Positions 6,094-14,028 of a stretch of DNA of 29,073 nucleotides are shown one piece after another; the first letter of the stretch is position 1, and each line of letters opens with the position of its first letter. The notes under the pieces are model-generated. The model was given only the letters and a program-made list of their open reading frames with translations. It was not told the origin of the DNA and did no database searches. Both the position numbers and the translations under genes were made by a program. The stretch is from a virus: IMG/VR virus record IMGVR_UViG_3300027969_000334, positions 1 to 29,073 of that record; one strand, given 5' to 3'.

Positions 6094-9000
6094 TGAATTT
6101 TTACTATGGTGTTGTAGAGAATAGAATTGATCCGTTAAAACTTGGTCGTTGTCAAGTCCGAGTAGTTGGGCTACACACGCATGATAAATCTCAGCTACCA
6201 ACAGCAGATTTACCATGGGCACATCCGATGCAGCCAGTTACTTCTGCCGCAATGAATGGTATTGGTAGTTCTCCTATTGGTCCAGTTGAAGGTACATCAG
6301 TAATTGTTATCTTTGCTGATGATGATAAACAACAACCAATTATGATTGGTACAGTTGGAGGAATTCCATCATCACCAGCACCTATTGATGCAGATGATAA
6401 CACACCAATTACTTCTGCCGTAAAAGTAGAAAAGATAGAACTAAGAACTGTTCCTGGACCAACCAGTGGAGTGCAATTAACATTTTATGATCCAGAATAT
6501 GGTTCTACTAACTTAACAAAAGATTTAAAGCCAAACATGAAAGTTGTGGCTTTTGGCATTCCAACAGAAACTACTATTGTTTCTATTGACAGTGGTACTA
6601 AAATTACAATTAGTAAACCAGTTATAAAATATCAAGAGAACATTGTAAATTTTGAGGCTGCACCATCTAACCTAGATGCGATTCAGAAAACTAAAGTAAA
6701 TGATTTTATCGATAGTATAAATCCATTTAAGGCTAAAGATCCAGTAGCCAAGACTCCTGTAAATTCATCTATACCCACTGTACCACCACCAAAAGAATCT
6801 CCAAACGCTGCTCTTTCTACGCAAGGTATTAAAGCACTTCTTGCTGCAGCAGATAAAGTTGGTTTAACAACTAAAGAACAAAAGTGCGCATTGTTAGGTA
6901 TTTGTGGTGGTGAGAGTCGTTGGATTACACCAAATGATGAAAAATATCAATATAATAAACCTGCATATTTAAAACAAATTTTTTCATTTGCAACAGATGC
7001 AGAAGCAGAGAAATATTCTAATGCCGTTAAAAAGGGTATGACTCGTTATGAGTTTTTCTCATGGGCATATGGACCAAATGGTAATGGAAAGGCTCTTGGA
7101 AATAAAACCAATGATGAAGGTGGTAAATATTATGGAAGAGGATATATTCAGCTAACTGGTAAACCTAATTATGAACTATACCAGAAAGAAGCTGCAAAAT
7201 ATGGATATAATCTTAATATTGTCAATGATCCAGAATCCATAAACACTGACATTAATGCAGCTGCTGTTATTGCTGCATTATTCATTAAATTAAGAACTCC
7301 AGCTGGAGTTAGTCCTAATGCTCATCCTGGATATTTTTATGCAGCGAAAGCGAGGGTAGGTAATAATACTGCAGAAATTGCAGCACTTAAAAAATCTTAC
7401 TATGAATACTTTTATGGATATACATCTGATGTAGGTGCAGAAAAAGATGCTGGACCAGCAAAAATAGAATCTCCACCAGTAGGTGTCGTTACCTTACCAC
7501 AACCATCTGCAGAGTCAGTTAAAACTGGATCTGATACGATTGGATTTAGAGACCCAAACAATAAGTATCCGCTAAAAGATTATGTTGGTGAACCTGATAC
7601 CAATCGTTTAGCAAGAGGAATTATAGAGGGCACTGTTCTTAAGAAAAAAGATGTATTAAGAAAACGAACAGTACCAAAAGCCAATAATGGAGGATTTTGG
7701 GATCAACCAGAAGCAGCGTATGGTGCAGAGTATCCATTCAATAAAGTATTCGAAACAGAATCTGGGCATGTACAAGAATTTGATGATACTCCAGGCTATG
7801 AAAGAATTCATACATACCATCGCACAGGAACATTTAGTGAAATAGATCCTTCAGGTTCTCAGATTAATTATATTATTGGTGATAATTATATTATCATGGA
7901 TAAAAATGGTTGTGTATCTGTTGCTGGAGAGTTGAACATTACAGTAGATGGCAATACAAATATTTACGCTCGCAATGATGCTAATGTGCAGGTGGCAGGT
8001 AGTGCAACAGTTAATGTTGGTAATACATTAACTGTTGGAGTATACAGTGATGTTAATATGGCTGTTGGTGGTAACTTTAATCTTAAAGTTGCTGGTGACT
8101 ATAATGTACAAGCTGCAAATATAAATCATCTAGCCGATAACTACCTTAGTCTTAGTGCAAAAGAGTATAGTCTCGTTTCATCTGGATCTATCAACATGCT
8201 CGGCTCCAGTAAATTTAATCTCCAGTCTAGCGGTAGTATGGATATTAAAGTTGGTGGAATACTTTCTGCAGATTACACTCAAGGACAATTTGGTAATGGT
8301 GCAGCTGGAACTGAAACTGTTGTTGTACAACCAGTTACTCTCACTCCACCTGAAATTGGATTGCCTACATTTAAAACTATACCATTTGAAGTGCCAAAGG
8401 AAAGATCGTTTGAAGAAAAAACTGCTGCAGAAACTCCAGATGATTACGATACTGCCGAAGGTCGCAGATTATTAAACAAACAACAAATAAAAGAAGGACA
8501 AGAGACACCTGCTCCAGTCGTTGCCGTAGAAGCAGCACCTCCAACTAAAGGTACAAAAACAAATATCCCTGTTGATTGTCAGATTATCTACAATACTAAA
8601 AACTTTACCAATGATTTTAGAATGTCAACTAATTTTATTTTAGGTAAGTTAATGGAGGGTGGTGTCGGTGGTAAACATAAGTTAGTTGATCAGATGTTAA
8701 AAGATACTAAAAATGGTCCAGATAAGTTGTATACTGTTTCAGAAATTGTATGTAATCTTGCTCAGACTTGTCAAAATATTTTAGAGCCAGCATTAAAAGT
8801 TTTACCTAGAGGCATAGATGGTTTAGGTAAAACATGGACAATTAACTCAGGATATCGTTTAAAAGGATTAACTGGTGGTGAATCTCCGACATCTGATCAT
8901 CCTAAAGGAAGAGCATTTGATATTGGAACTATGCCAAAAACTGGAGATTTTGAACAATTCAAAAGAAATTATGATCTTATTGTACAGTTAGAAAAAATTC

Positions 9001-9185
9001 TTCCATATGATCAACTAATTTTAGAATATCAGTATCCAGGTACATGCTGGATACATGTATCTTATAACGCAAATTCTAGAAGAAAACAAGCATTTACTAT
9101 GGTAAACCATCAACCATATAAGGGTAGTATAACTGGTGGATTTGTTCTGCTTGAAAACATCCCAGCACCACCTAAGAAACACTAA
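6093..9185 (+). CDS. 5: gp5-like central spike with GH19-like lysozyme and M15-like peptidase domains
   Basis: A 1030-residue spike protein, much longer than T4 gp5 (575). Residues 1-95 are the OB fold (FYYGVVENRIDPLKLGRCQV, then GTSVIVIFADDDKQQPIMIG and TVGG). Residues about 237-445 are GH19-like: acidic E274 in CGGESRW and YYGRGYIQLTGKPNYE around Q353. Residues about 597-723 are a beta-helix with alternating short strands, such as NVQVAGSATVNVGNTLTVGV. The C-terminal domain (about 815-1015) has an M15-type peptidase pattern: SGYR at 919, H936-x6-D943 in SDHPKGRAFD, and H988 in WIHVS, plausible zinc ligands. Pro-rich linkers separate the parts. The T4 GH24-type lysozyme is replaced by GH19, and the peptidase is extra. 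The spike would pierce and digest the cell envelope. Catalytic activity is inferred. Confidence 0.85.
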   Translation: MNFYYGVVENRIDPLKLGRCQVRVVGLHTHDKSQLPTADLPWAHPMQPVTSAAMNGIGSSPIGPVEGTSVIVIFADDDKQQPIMIGTVGGIPSSPAPIDADDNTPITSAVKVEKIELRTVPGPTSGVQLTFYDPEYGSTNLTKDLKPNMKVVAFGIPTETTIVSIDSGTKITISKPVIKYQENIVNFEAAPSNLDAIQKTKVNDFIDSINPFKAKDPVAKTPVNSSIPTVPPPKESPNAALSTQGIKALLAAADKVGLTTKEQKCALLGICGGESRWITPNDEKYQYNKPAYLKQIFSFATDAEAEKYSNAVKKGMTRYEFFSWAYGPNGNGKALGNKTNDEGGKYYGRGYIQLTGKPNYELYQKEAAKYGYNLNIVNDPESINTDINAAAVIAALFIKLRTPAGVSPNAHPGYFYAAKARVGNNTAEIAALKKSYYEYFYGYTSDVGAEKDAGPAKIESPPVGVVTLPQPSAESVKTGSDTIGFRDPNNKYPLKDYVGEPDTNRLARGIIEGTVLKKKDVLRKRTVPKANNGGFWDQPEAAYGAEYPFNKVFETESGHVQEFDDTPGYERIHTYHRTGTFSEIDPSGSQINYIIGDNYIIMDKNGCVSVAGELNITVDGNTNIYARNDANVQVAGSATVNVGNTLTVGVYSDVNMAVGGNFNLKVAGDYNVQAANINHLADNYLSLSAKEYSLVSSGSINMLGSSKFNLQSSGSMDIKVGGILSADYTQGQFGNGAAGTETVVVQPVTLTPPEIGLPTFKTIPFEVPKERSFEEKTAAETPDDYDTAEGRRLLNKQQIKEGQETPAPVVAVEAAPPTKGTKTNIPVDCQIIYNTKNFTNDFRMSTNFILGKLMEGGVGGKHKLVDQMLKDTKNGPDKLYTVSEIVCNLAQTCQNILEPALKVLPRGIDGLGKTWTINSGYRLKGLTGGESPTSDHPKGRAFDIGTMPKTGDFEQFKRNYDLIVQLEKILPYDQLILEYQYPGTCWIHVSYNANSRRKQAFTMVNHQPYKGSITGGFVLLENIPAPPKKH

Positions 9186-9194
9186 GGAAACATA

Positions 9195-9491
9195 ATGGGT
9201 GGCTTTGCTAAAGAAGGTGATTTGTCTCAAGGTATAGATGGACCAGCTACTGCTCTAACCTATAAGAACCAAGCAGTTAAGACTTTTGTTCAAGGAATGA
9301 GAATAGCACTTGTCGGAGACCAATACCAGCCTCATCAGGTAGGGGTGGTTACTCATAGTGCTGCACAACGAGAAATTACAACTGGATCTTCAAAAACATT
9401 CTTTGAAGGTAAGGCAGTAGCCAGATATGGTGATTCGATCGCCGATGGCGATAAAGTTGGTGGCGAAGGTTTTAACACTTTCATAGAATAA
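9195..9491 (+). CDS. PAAR-repeat spike tip protein (gp5.4-like)
   Basis: A 98-residue protein starting MGGFAKEGDLSQGIDGPATA. Its Gly-rich turns, the H47/H54 pair in QPHQVGVVTHS, TTGSSKTFFEGKAVARYGDS and the IADGDKVGGEGF end fit PAAR proteins. These fold into a small cone that sharpens the tip of the VgrG/gp5 spike, usually around a metal ion. It lies 9 bases after gp5, with AAGGAA as Shine-Dalgarno at the end of the gp5 gene. No cysteine is present, so the usual three-His/one-Cys metal site is not fully visible. Confidence 0.82.
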   Translation: MGGFAKEGDLSQGIDGPATALTYKNQAVKTFVQGMRIALVGDQYQPHQVGVVTHSAAQREITTGSSKTFFEGKAVARYGDSIADGDKVGGEGFNTFIE

Positions 9492-9492
9492 C

Positions 9493-9499
9493 CTAAATA
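9493..9499 (+). promoter_or_regulatory. Weak late-promoter-like element (CTAAATA) before gp25
   Basis: ACCTAAATAAACG fills the 14-base gap between the PAAR and gp25 genes and resembles the ACCTAAATATG element before gp4. A start six bases downstream would leave almost no leader before the gp25 ATG. It may therefore serve later genes or be a chance match in AT-rich sequence. Confidence 0.2.
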
Positions 9500-9505
9500 A
9501 ACGAT

Positions 9506-9898
9506 ATGGCAAGAATAACTAGACTCTTTTCAGATTTGGACCTTAACTTCACAGTTCATCCTGTGACTAAAGATATAACACGCAGATTTGATGAAGATGC
9601 TATCAAACAATCTGTTAAAAATCTTCTATTAACTAGAAACTTTGAACGACCATTCCATAGTGAGATTGGTTCTCCTATTAGACAGTTATTATTCGATCTA
9701 CCTGGACCGATGTTCAATATTATGCTTCAACGAGCAGTCATTGATGTGATTAACAATTTTGAGCCAAGAGTTGATATTATAGATGTTAGAGTGGATGATT
9801 ATTCCGATGCAAATGAAGTTTATATAACTTTAGAATTTAAAATAGTCAATACCGAGAGACCACTTACTCTCGAATTAGCCTTAGAGAGAACACGATAA
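9506..9898 (+). CDS. 25: Baseplate wedge subunit gp25
   Basis: A 130-residue protein (T4 gp25 is 132) of the GPW/gp25 family. It shows the family layout: FSDLDLNFTVHPVTKDITRR at the N-terminus, then DEDAIKQSVKNLLLTRNFER with PFHSEIGSPIRQLLFD, and NNFEPRVDIIDVRVD carrying the EPR motif of gp25 proteins. In T4-like tails gp25 forms part of the inner wedge core with gp6 and gp53 and resembles a sheath subunit domain that primes sheath assembly. The next gene (gp6) starts on the base after its stop. Confidence 0.92.
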   Translation: MARITRLFSDLDLNFTVHPVTKDITRRFDEDAIKQSVKNLLLTRNFERPFHSEIGSPIRQLLFDLPGPMFNIMLQRAVIDVINNFEPRVDIIDVRVDDYSDANEVYITLEFKIVNTERPLTLELALERTR

Positions 9899-11743
9899 AT
9901 GGCAGTCACAACTACTAGTAAAAGAATGAGTGTATCAGAGTTAGACTTTGATACGATTAAAACTAATCTTAAAACATTCCTTAAAGGGCAGTCAGAATTT
10001 CAAGACTACGACTTTGAGGGATCTTCTATGGCAGTTCTTATAGATCTGCTGGCATACAATACTCACTATAATGGTATCTACACCAACCTTGCTGTCAACG
10101 AAATGTTTCTTGACTCTGCAAGTAAAAGAGCATCAGTTGTATCTCTTTCAAAGATGTTGGGTTATACTCCGAGATCTGCAGTATGCGCTAAGGCAGTTGT
10201 TAATGCTACTATTGCTTCCCCAACCTCAACACCAGAGGTAGCAACTCTTCCTGCCAATCAACCATTCTTAACTTCTATTGATGGTAAATCTTATATTTTC
10301 TATAATACAGAAGATGTAACAGTTGCAAGAAATACTGCAGGAAGATATGTGTTCTCCAATTTAACTATTGTAGAGGGCACACCACTATCATACAAATATA
10401 CTGTAGCGTCTGGTGTGCGTTATATTATCCCCAATGCTAATGTAGATGTTTCCACATTATCGGTTTCAGTTCAAGAAAGTTCTACATCTGACATGTATGA
10501 GACTTTCACTAGAGCAGAAGATTTAACATCAGTAACAAGTATCACTAAAGTATATTTCTTAAAAGAAATTGATGATGGACTATATGAATTAACTTTTGGT
10601 GATGGAGTTCTTGGTGTTGCTCTTCAAACTGGTAATGTCGTAACCATAAATTATTTTGTTTCTAGTTTAGATGCCCCAAACTCCGCATCTGTATTCACAT
10701 ATAATGGTTCTGCATTACTGGGTAGTAATTTATCAGTTGTTACTGTAGATTCAGCATCAAATGGTGTTGCCTCAGAAGATATTAATTCTATTAAGTTTAA
10801 TGCACCAAGACTGTTTGCTGCACAGAATCGTGCAGTCACCCCCGATGATTACACAGCATTAATTTATAGTAAATTTCCTGCAGCACAAACTGTTTCTGTT
10901 TGGGGTGGTGAGGATAACAATCCTCCAGTTTATGGTAAAACATATATTTGTATCAAACCAAAGGATGCTAGTAAGTTAACCAATCAACAAAAAGAACTAA
11001 TCTCAACTGAGATTCTTAATCCAAGAAGTGTAGTTTCTATTACACCAGAAATTGTTGACCCAGAATATTTTAATATTAAGGTAACTTCTTTTGTTCATTA
11101 TAATCCAAAGGAAACTTCTAAGACTCCTGCTCAAATTGAAACTATTGTAAAGAATGCAATTCTTGATTATGACGAAAACGAGTTGCAGAGATTTGATGGA
11201 GTTCTTCGTTATACAAAACTAACAGGTATCATCGACCAAGCAGATGCATCTATTGTTAATAACATCACTCGTTTGATGGTTCGCCATCCTCATAGCCCAC
11301 AGTATGGCGTTAATGCTCAGTATGTTTTAAATCTAATTAATCCTATTTCTCAGGATGGTGGTAAACAAGGTGAGGTATTCGCATCAACTGGATTTTTTAT
11401 TCCAGGAAGCACTGAGATTCATTATCTTGATGATGATTCTTTTGGTAATATTCGTTTGTATTATTTAAATACAAATTTAGATAAAGTTATTGTGAATGCA
11501 TCTCAAGGAACTATTAATTACGATATTGGATTGGTTCAAGTTAACGGACTGAATATTTCATCTTTAGATGGACCAACATTTGAATGGCAAATTAAACCTG
11601 AGTCTTATGATATCGTTTCTGCGCTAAATCAAATTGTACAAATTGATCCAACTTTATTAACTGTGACTGCTATTGCTGATAATACTGCAAATGGCGATCT
11701 AGGTGCAGGCTATAACTATCAGTTCAATTCTATTAGATCATAA
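9899..11743 (+). CDS. 6: Baseplate wedge subunit gp6 (baseplate J-like)
   Basis: A 614-residue protein (T4 gp6 is 660). The N-terminal block is typical of gp6: MSVSELDFDTIKTNLKTFLK, DFEGSSMAVLIDLLAYNTHY, and NLAVNEMFLDSASKRASVVS with LSKMLGYTPRSA. The middle has LYELTFGDGVLGVALQTGNV, the FGDG-x-x-G signature of baseplate J proteins. The region after VTPDDYTALIYSKFPAAQTV is also characteristic. gp6 dimers form the inner ring that joins six wedges and governs the sheath-contraction switch. It ends in a TAATG overlap with the next gene. Confidence 0.9.
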   Translation: MAVTTTSKRMSVSELDFDTIKTNLKTFLKGQSEFQDYDFEGSSMAVLIDLLAYNTHYNGIYTNLAVNEMFLDSASKRASVVSLSKMLGYTPRSAVCAKAVVNATIASPTSTPEVATLPANQPFLTSIDGKSYIFYNTEDVTVARNTAGRYVFSNLTIVEGTPLSYKYTVASGVRYIIPNANVDVSTLSVSVQESSTSDMYETFTRAEDLTSVTSITKVYFLKEIDDGLYELTFGDGVLGVALQTGNVVTINYFVSSLDAPNSASVFTYNGSALLGSNLSVVTVDSASNGVASEDINSIKFNAPRLFAAQNRAVTPDDYTALIYSKFPAAQTVSVWGGEDNNPPVYGKTYICIKPKDASKLTNQQKELISTEILNPRSVVSITPEIVDPEYFNIKVTSFVHYNPKETSKTPAQIETIVKNAILDYDENELQRFDGVLRYTKLTGIIDQADASIVNNITRLMVRHPHSPQYGVNAQYVLNLINPISQDGGKQGEVFASTGFFIPGSTEIHYLDDDSFGNIRLYYLNTNLDKVIVNASQGTINYDIGLVQVNGLNISSLDGPTFEWQIKPESYDIVSALNQIVQIDPTLLTVTAIADNTANGDLGAGYNYQFNSIRS

Positions 11744-13533
11744 TGTCAAGAACTCAATTATCATCTGTTGTTTCTACACAGATACCTGAATTCATCAGGG
11801 AAGATTATCCTACATTTGTTGCTTTCGTAGAAGCATACTATGAATATCTACAAACACAAGGTGTAGATCTTTCTGCTACTAGAGACTTAGATAAAACTCT
11901 TGATAAATTTGTTATAGAATTTAAGAAAGAATTAGCACACAATCTTCCTGGAATTGTTGAAGATGAAAGATTTATACTATCTCATATCAAAGATCAATAC
12001 CTAGCAAAAGGTTCTGAAGCATCTTACAAACTTTTATTTAAATTACTGTTTGGTAAAAATGTAGAGTTAAAATATCCAGGAACTCAGATGCTTCGTGCTT
12101 CTGATGGAAAATGGAATCAAGAAATTTCAGTATTTGCCCAAGTCGATTTTGGCGACCCAACCACTATTGTTGGTAAACTAGTAGACATCCAAACTGCATC
12201 TAGGCTAATCAGAGTTCTTGTTGATAGAAAAGAAGACCTTGTTGGTGAAGTTGATCGTATTGTAGCACTTGGTGGTAATGTTTATGAATTTTTCTTAGAT
12301 AAAAAATTCTTTGGTGTATTAAAGCCAACGGACAAAATTAAATATAAAGATATATTTCAAGCAACAATTTTACCAGCTACACAAACTCCAACAATAGTAC
12401 AACCTGGAAGAAATTTTAGAGTTGGACAAGTTTTTGAAGTTCGATCTGGAGCTGGAACTGGTGCTCTATTAAAAGTTACAGCAGTTGATGACGATAACGG
12501 TATCAAATATGCAGAATTTATTAAATTTGGTATTGGATATAATGCTAACTTTGCAGTTAATATCTTAGCAAGTAATACCATAAATTCATCTTTTAATAAT
12601 ACACCTATTGCTTCTATTAATAGAATTGGTAATGATTTAGAAATTGGTGATATTACTCTTGGTTTTGATGAACAGGGTTATATTAACTATGGTGATGTTT
12701 TCGCTGCAGATTATGTTAATGGTACATATGCTGGTACTGTAGTTCGTGAATTCTCATTAAATTTCCGTAATGCTCAAACAGATTCTACGGAACCAGCTAT
12801 TATTGAAGTAAATCTTGGAGCATTAGTAAAATATCCTGGATACTACACTTCGAATAATGGTTTCTTAGATGATGCTATCTTTATTCAAGACAGTAAATAT
12901 TACCAAGCATTTTCATATGTTTTAAAGATCGATGAGAGATTATCATCTTATAAATCTGCTGTAAAAACAATGTTGCACCCTGCTGGTATGGCATTGTTTG
13001 GTGAGTATAATATTACTAATAATATTGATTTAAGTATCAGTCTCGAATCTTTGGTCAAATCTCTTGGTATTGGTTTAAGAGATAGTTTTAGTTTAACAGA
13101 TTCTGCAACCAGAAACTTTGGTAAAGCACTATCAGATTCTGTTGATACACCAATAGAATCTTTAATATATTCATTCGGTAAAGTATTAGCTGACTCTATA
13201 AATACACCAACAGATGCAGCTACTCTTTCTACAGGTAAAGCACTCTCAGATAGTATTTCAACACCAACTGATTCTTCTTGGGTTCATTCATTTGGTAAAG
13301 CACTAGCAGACTCTATTTCAACACCGACAGACTCAATAACTGCTAAAGAAATTGGTAAAGCATTAGCAGATACACCTATTATTTCTGAGACACTTGCACT
13401 TAATACAACTAAATATATAACAGATACAACAGCTGGGTTTACAGAAAGCGGTATAGTTGGATTAAACCCATACGCTGGACAGGATTATTTTGCACAAACA
13501 TATAATGTAATCACAGGATCTACAATTAGCTAA
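11743..13533 (+). CDS. Baseplate/virion structural protein at the gp7 position, with C-terminal repeats
   Basis: A 596-residue protein between gp6 and gp8, where T4 encodes gp7. I do not recognise gp7 in it. The N-terminus (IPEFIREDYPTFVAFVEAYY, then ILSHIKDQYLAKGSEASYKL with LFKLLFGKNVELKYPG) is of a type common in marine T4-like phages. The middle is beta-rich (IVQPGRNFRVGQVFEVRSGA, then GTGALLKV), like phage carbohydrate-binding or fibre-attachment modules. A conserved KTMLHPAGMALFGEY ends the folded part. After it, residues about 455-560 hold five copies of a 19-20-residue repeat centred on FGKALADSISTPTDS. The protein probably links the wedge to peripheral appendages. This is inferred from position only. 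Confidence 0.6.
   Translation: MSRTQLSSVVSTQIPEFIREDYPTFVAFVEAYYEYLQTQGVDLSATRDLDKTLDKFVIEFKKELAHNLPGIVEDERFILSHIKDQYLAKGSEASYKLLFKLLFGKNVELKYPGTQMLRASDGKWNQEISVFAQVDFGDPTTIVGKLVDIQTASRLIRVLVDRKEDLVGEVDRIVALGGNVYEFFLDKKFFGVLKPTDKIKYKDIFQATILPATQTPTIVQPGRNFRVGQVFEVRSGAGTGALLKVTAVDDDNGIKYAEFIKFGIGYNANFAVNILASNTINSSFNNTPIASINRIGNDLEIGDITLGFDEQGYINYGDVFAADYVNGTYAGTVVREFSLNFRNAQTDSTEPAIIEVNLGALVKYPGYYTSNNGFLDDAIFIQDSKYYQAFSYVLKIDERLSSYKSAVKTMLHPAGMALFGEYNITNNIDLSISLESLVKSLGIGLRDSFSLTDSATRNFGKALSDSVDTPIESLIYSFGKVLADSINTPTDAATLSTGKALSDSISTPTDSSWVHSFGKALADSISTPTDSITAKEIGKALADTPIISETLALNTTKYITDTTAGFTESGIVGLNPYAGQDYFAQTYNVITGSTIS
13114..13377 (+). repeat. Five tandem 19-20-codon repeats (GKALADSISTPTDS)
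   Basis: GKA/VL units begin at 13120, 13177, 13234, 13294 and 13354, so the periods are 57, 57, 60 and 60 bases, all in frame. The peptide consensus is (S)FGKALADSISTPTDS with a variable spacer. Copies 3 and 4 are nearly identical and copy 5 is truncated after ADTP. The pattern suggests an extended fibrous or adhesive tail that grows by in-frame duplication. Confidence 0.9.
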
Positions 13534-13559
13534 AATAGCTATAATTTAAGGAGAATTTT

Positions 13560-14009
13560 ATGGAATTAGAAAATACACTAAAAGCGACTGGTATGGTTCG
13601 CATTGTAAAAACAAACGCAGCTGGCGAAGTTACTCAAGATTTTGAAGTACCTAATCTAGTTGTAACAACAGGTAAAAACTTCATTGCATCGTCAATGATT
13701 AAAACTACCACAAATAGCCCTGCAGCTATGACTCATATGGGTATCGGTACTAGCGGAACAACTCCAGGTGCTTCTGATACCGCTTTGTTGGCACAAACTG
13801 CTCGTGTTTCATTATCAGCATCTGTTACTAATAACGCTGTTACATACACTGCTACATTCCCAGCTGGTACTGGTGATGGTGCTCTTCAAGAAGCAGGTAT
13901 TTTTAATGCTTCAACTTCAGGTACTATGTTGTGCCGTACAACATTCTCAACAGTAACTAAAGGTTCTGGCGACACTGTTGCTATCACTTGGGTTGTGACA
14001 GTAAGTTAA
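13560..14009 (+). CDS. Small beta-rich structural protein, unrecognised
   Basis: A 149-residue protein between the gp7-position and gp8-like genes. It is rich in Thr, Ala, Ser and Gly with one Cys. It has segments like VRIVKTNAAGEVTQDFEVPN, VVTTGKNFIASSM, MTHMGIGTSGTTPGASDTAL, then alternating strands and FPAGTGDGALQEAGIFNAST. This layout (a capped N-terminus, an 'IGTSGT' turn, and a G-x-L-x-E-A-G-I-F motif) is seen in small tail-fibre or appendage-associated phage proteins. I cannot name the family. It has one of the strongest ribosome binding sites in the window, AAGGAG 6 bases before the ATG, suggesting high expression. The gap before it has no T4-like late promoter. Confidence 0.6.
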   Translation: MELENTLKATGMVRIVKTNAAGEVTQDFEVPNLVVTTGKNFIASSMIKTTTNSPAAMTHMGIGTSGTTPGASDTALLAQTARVSLSASVTNNAVTYTATFPAGTGDGALQEAGIFNASTSGTMLCRTTFSTVTKGSGDTVAITWVVTVS

Positions 14010-14028
14010 TTTTTTAAGGTTCCGATAA

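Noticed and set aside
8155-8475. 106-codon plus-strand frame inside the spike gene
   Set aside because: Leu-rich out-of-frame reading across the beta-helix and linker, while the main frame has continuous domain signal.
13114-13377. CRISPR-like array
   Set aside because: The repeats are in-frame coding repeats of 57-60 bases with conserved amino acids and no unique spacers.
13526-13542. Small inverted repeat (TAGCTA-AAA-TAGCTA) at the end of the gp7-position gene as a terminator
   Set aside because: The stem is only about 6 base pairs, there is no T run after it, and it is followed at once by the strong Shine-Dalgarno of the next gene.
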